DNA from: Firmicutes bacterium UBA6418 | Lineage (GTDB): Bacteria > Bacillota > Clostridia > Peptostreptococcales > Anaerovoracaceae | Length of the DNA stretch: 6,423 nucleotides | Direction: 5' to 3' | Assembly: GCA_002439735.1 (NCBI GenBank) | Contig: DJPG01000002.1 | Span: forward strand, 1-6,423 | In this document: in pieces, positions 4,844 through 6,423 of the stretch | Position numbering within the stretch: the first letter of the stretch is position 1 | How the letters are laid out: each line of letters begins with the position of its first letter | Program-made: the position numbers and the translations under genes | Notes under the pieces: model-generated | Told to the model about the DNA's origin: nothing | Seen by the model: the letters and a program-made list of their open reading frames with translations, nothing else | Database searches by the model: none

Positions 4844-4878
4844 GCAAAAGTCCCTGCGGGGGTCGCAGGGACTTTTGC
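4844..4878 (-). terminator. Intrinsic terminator after the SASP gene
   Basis: A perfect 15-bp stem (arms 4844-4858 and 4864-4878) with a five-base loop begins 21 nt after the SASP stop. The stem core is GC-rich (CCCTGCG) and each outer arm ends in AAAA/TTTT, so the transcript carries a U-run in the 3' part of the stem on either strand. That arrangement is typical of bidirectional terminators. There is no long U-tail outside the stem. Confidence 0.75.
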
Positions 4879-4899
4879 CGTTTATCCAATTCTGTTTGT

Positions 4900-5100
4900 T
4901 TACTTTCCAGCTAACTGCTTTTCAGCCATTTCAACTAATTTCTTAGTCATATAGCCGCCGACATAGCCGTTCTGTCTAGCTGTCATGTTGCCTTTATCAG
5001 CCTGTTCATAGTTTGCTAATCCAAGCTCATTTGCAACTTCAGTTTTTAAACTCTTTAATGCAGGTTTTGCACTAACGTTCATCTTATCTTGTAATGACAT
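4900..5100 (-). CDS. Alpha/beta-type small acid-soluble spore protein
   Basis: Alpha/beta-type SASPs coat and protect DNA in the dormant spore and are degraded at germination by the GPR protease. The 66-aa product carries the family signature: a GPR recognition-like segment TEVANELG (20-27), then GNMTARQNGYVGGYMTKKLVEMAEKQL (37-63), matching the conserved T-R-x-N-G-x-V-G-G and T-K-x-L-V motifs. Length is typical (60-75 aa). The start at 5100 has an excellent SD. It lies 123 bases after recG and is followed by a strong terminator, so it is a single-gene unit. The -10-like CATAATA upstream fits forespore sigma (sigma-G/F) control, as known for this family. Sporulating Clostridia usually have several paralogues, so a specific symbol cannot be assigned. 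Confidence 0.95.
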   Translation of the reverse strand: MSLQDKMNVSAKPALKSLKTEVANELGLANYEQADKGNMTARQNGYVGGYMTKKLVEMAEKQLAGK

Positions 5101-5107
5101 GTTTTGT

Positions 5108-5116
5108 TCACCTCCT
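5108..5116 (-). promoter_or_regulatory. Extended ribosome binding site of the SASP gene
   Basis: AGGAGGTGA, a nine-base match to the 16S anti-SD, lies seven bases before the ATG at 5100. It is the strongest SD in the window, consistent with the very high expression expected of a SASP. Confidence 0.9.
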
Positions 5117-5147
5117 ATTACATTCCTAGTTTGACTCGCGGGCAGAT

Positions 5148-5154
5148 TATTATG
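5148..5154 (-). promoter_or_regulatory. Forespore-sigma-like -10 (sigma-G/F) of the SASP gene
   Basis: CATAATA fits the sigma-G -10 pattern CATnnTA. Transcription would begin roughly 40 nt before the ATG. No good -35 is visible at 16-18 bases (best candidates AAATC or CAAAA, three of five to GHATR), and no sigma-A -35 fits either, so this rests mainly on the -10 and on the gene's identity. Confidence 0.4.
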
Positions 5155-5223
5155 TTATGTAATAATTGGTGATTTTGGCGTCGTTTGGCAAAGCAGTAAA
5201 TCCAATCGGTGAAGCCGACTTTC

Positions 5224-6423
5224 TTACAGCCGAAGCTGAATCCGTTCGCCGAACATCTTCTGGATCTTCTGTTTCAGGATCGTATGCTGCGGCGCGGCCA
5301 ATTCCGGATCTCGCTCAATAATCGTTTTTGCTGCGCGGCGCACTTTTTCGAGAATATCCGCATTTTTGACCAAATCGCTGATGTTTAGCTCAGGCAGACC
5401 GTGCTGACGTGTGCCGAAGATCTCGCCGGGACCGCGCAGTTTCAGATCCTCTTCAGCGATCATGAAGCCGTCTTCCGTGCTGCATAAGATCTCATTCCGT
5501 TTCTGCGCGATCTGACTGTCGCTACCGGAAACCAAAATGCAATAAGACTGCTCACTGCCTCTTCCGACTCGTCCGCGCAGCTGATGTAACTGCGCAAGGC
5601 CGAACCGCTCACAGTTTTCGATCACCATGACCGTTGCGTTGCTGACGTCAATGCCGACTTCGATGACCACCGTCGATACCAGCACATCCAGTTCTCCGCG
5701 CTGAAACGACTCCATCACGGCGTCCTTTTCCTGCTGCTTCATGGCTCCGTGCACCAGTCCGATCCGAAGCCGCGGATAGTGCACGCAGAGTTCCTCGTAA
5801 ACTTCCTGTGCGGATCTACAGTCGATGCTTTCAGATGCTTCGATCAGCGGTGCGACGACATAGGCCTGTCTGCCCTGCTGCACCTGCGCTTGCACAAAGT
5901 CATAGATCTTCGGCCTAGCATCCTGATAACGCAGAAAGGTTCGGATCGGTTTTCGTCCCGCCGGCAGAGTATCAATGATGGAGATATCCAGATCCCCGTA
6001 TAAGATCACTGCCAGCGTCCGCGGGATCGGCGTCGCAGTCATGACCAGCACATTGGGATTTTCGCCTTTGGCATTGAGGACTTCCCTCTGGTTGACACCG
6101 AAGCGATGCTGCTCGTCCGTAATAAACAGGCCTGGGTTTTGGAAGATCACATCCGGCTGTAGGATCGCATGCGTACCGATCAGGATGTCGATCTCGCCGG
6201 CGGCTAGTGCCGCCAGCAGTTCCTCGCGCTCAACCGCTTTCGTGCTGCCGGACAGCAAAGCGGTGCGAATGCCGAACGGCGCAAAGGAGCGGCTGAGATT
6301 GGCATAATGCTGCTTTGCCAGAAGTTCGGTCGGCGCCATCATTGCTACCTGGAAGCCACTCCGAACCGCCTTGTACATCGCAAGCTGCGCCACGGCGGTC
6401 TTGCCGGATCCGACATCCCCCTG
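5224..6423 (-). CDS. recG: ATP-dependent DNA helicase RecG, C-terminal part
   Basis: RecG is a superfamily 2 translocase that remodels stalled replication forks and Holliday junctions. The window edge cuts the gene: 399 residues are present of the usual ~680, so the N-terminal wedge domain and the first part of helicase domain 1 are missing. The fragment opens with the Walker A motif QGDVGSGKT (residues 2-9 from the edge) and continues with PTELLAKQH (motif Ia), DEQHRFG (103-109, motif II), TATPIPR (129-135, motif III), the domain-2 motifs VHGAMKQQEKD, STVVIEVGIDV (250-260) and QLRGRVGRG (281-289, motif VI), and the RecG-specific DLKLRGPGEIFGTRQHG (326-342, TRG-type coupling motif). The stop is TAA at 5224-5226. 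All helicase motifs look intact. A GTG at 6393 opens a frame but falls immediately after Walker A and is not the start. Confidence 0.97.
   Translation of the reverse strand, partial: QGDVGSGKTAVAQLAMYKAVRSGFQVAMMAPTELLAKQHYANLSRSFAPFGIRTALLSGSTKAVEREELLAALAAGEIDILIGTHAILQPDVIFQNPGLFITDEQHRFGVNQREVLNAKGENPNVLVMTATPIPRTLAVILYGDLDISIIDTLPAGRKPIRTFLRYQDARPKIYDFVQAQVQQGRQAYVVAPLIEASESIDCRSAQEVYEELCVHYPRLRIGLVHGAMKQQEKDAVMESFQRGELDVLVSTVVIEVGIDVSNATVMVIENCERFGLAQLHQLRGRVGRGSEQSYCILVSGSDSQIAQKRNEILCSTEDGFMIAEEDLKLRGPGEIFGTRQHGLPELNISDLVKNADILEKVRRAAKTIIERDPELAAPQHTILKQKIQKMFGERIQLRL

Noticed and set aside
5198..5223. Possible recG terminator just after its stop
   Set aside because: TCGG-CTTCA-CCGA gives only a four-base stem and no T-run follows, so it is too weak to call.
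1..6423. CRISPR array, tRNA/rRNA, insertion sequence or phage genes
   Set aside because: No spacer-repeat pattern, tRNA-like folds, transposase motifs or phage-type proteins were seen on either strand.

Overview
The window looks like chromosome from an endospore-forming anaerobe of the class Clostridia (Bacillota). The main reason is an alpha/beta-type small acid-soluble spore protein (SASP) gene sitting in the recG-rsmD-coaD housekeeping cluster, followed by the coiled-coil 'ATPase'-annotated protein that I recall lying next to coaD in many Clostridia. Shine-Dalgarno (SD) sites are strong and Bacillota-like (for example AGGAGGTGA). Base composition is intermediate rather than very AT-rich. 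I cannot name a genus.

Every supported gene is on the minus strand, so transcription runs from high to low coordinates. In that direction: (1) the C-terminal two thirds of recG (5224-6423), truncated by the window edge exactly at its Walker A motif; (2) a 66-aa alpha/beta SASP gene (4900-5100) with its own leader, a forespore-sigma-like -10 and a strong hairpin terminator (4844-4878); (3) rsmD (4141-4686) behind a clear sigma-A-type promoter; (4) coaD (3571-4053), with a second good promoter overlapping the rsmD stop; (5) a coiled-coil protein gene (3023-3568) only 2 nt after coaD; (6) a 311-bp interval (2712-3022) with no recognised gene, holding two in-frame mini-ORFs split by a TAG, a hairpin and a heptamer tandem repeat; (7) an M20-family amidohydrolase/peptidase (1515-2711); (8) an N-acyl-D-amino-acid deacylase-type amidohydrolase (89-1444); (9) an 88-bp tail with a second heptamer tandem repeat.

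Functionally there are two blocks. The right-hand block is conserved housekeeping: replication-fork and recombination repair (RecG), 16S rRNA m2G966 methylation (RsmD) and coenzyme A synthesis (CoaD), with a spore-DNA-protecting SASP inserted under apparently separate developmental control. The left-hand block is a probable two-gene catabolic operon of metal-dependent amide hydrolases, plausibly used to scavenge N-acylated or D-amino-acid-containing compounds. Start sites were chosen from SD position and family N-termini. Four CDS starts (89-1444, 1515-2711, 3571-4053, 4141-4686) lie inside longer open frames.

The most unusual non-coding signals are two short 7-bp tandem repeats at the two edges of the hydrolase pair. 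One abuts, and is partly built into, the SD of the M20 gene. The undescribed interval 2712-3022 is the other item worth a look. I see no strong evidence for a wholly new multi-gene system here.
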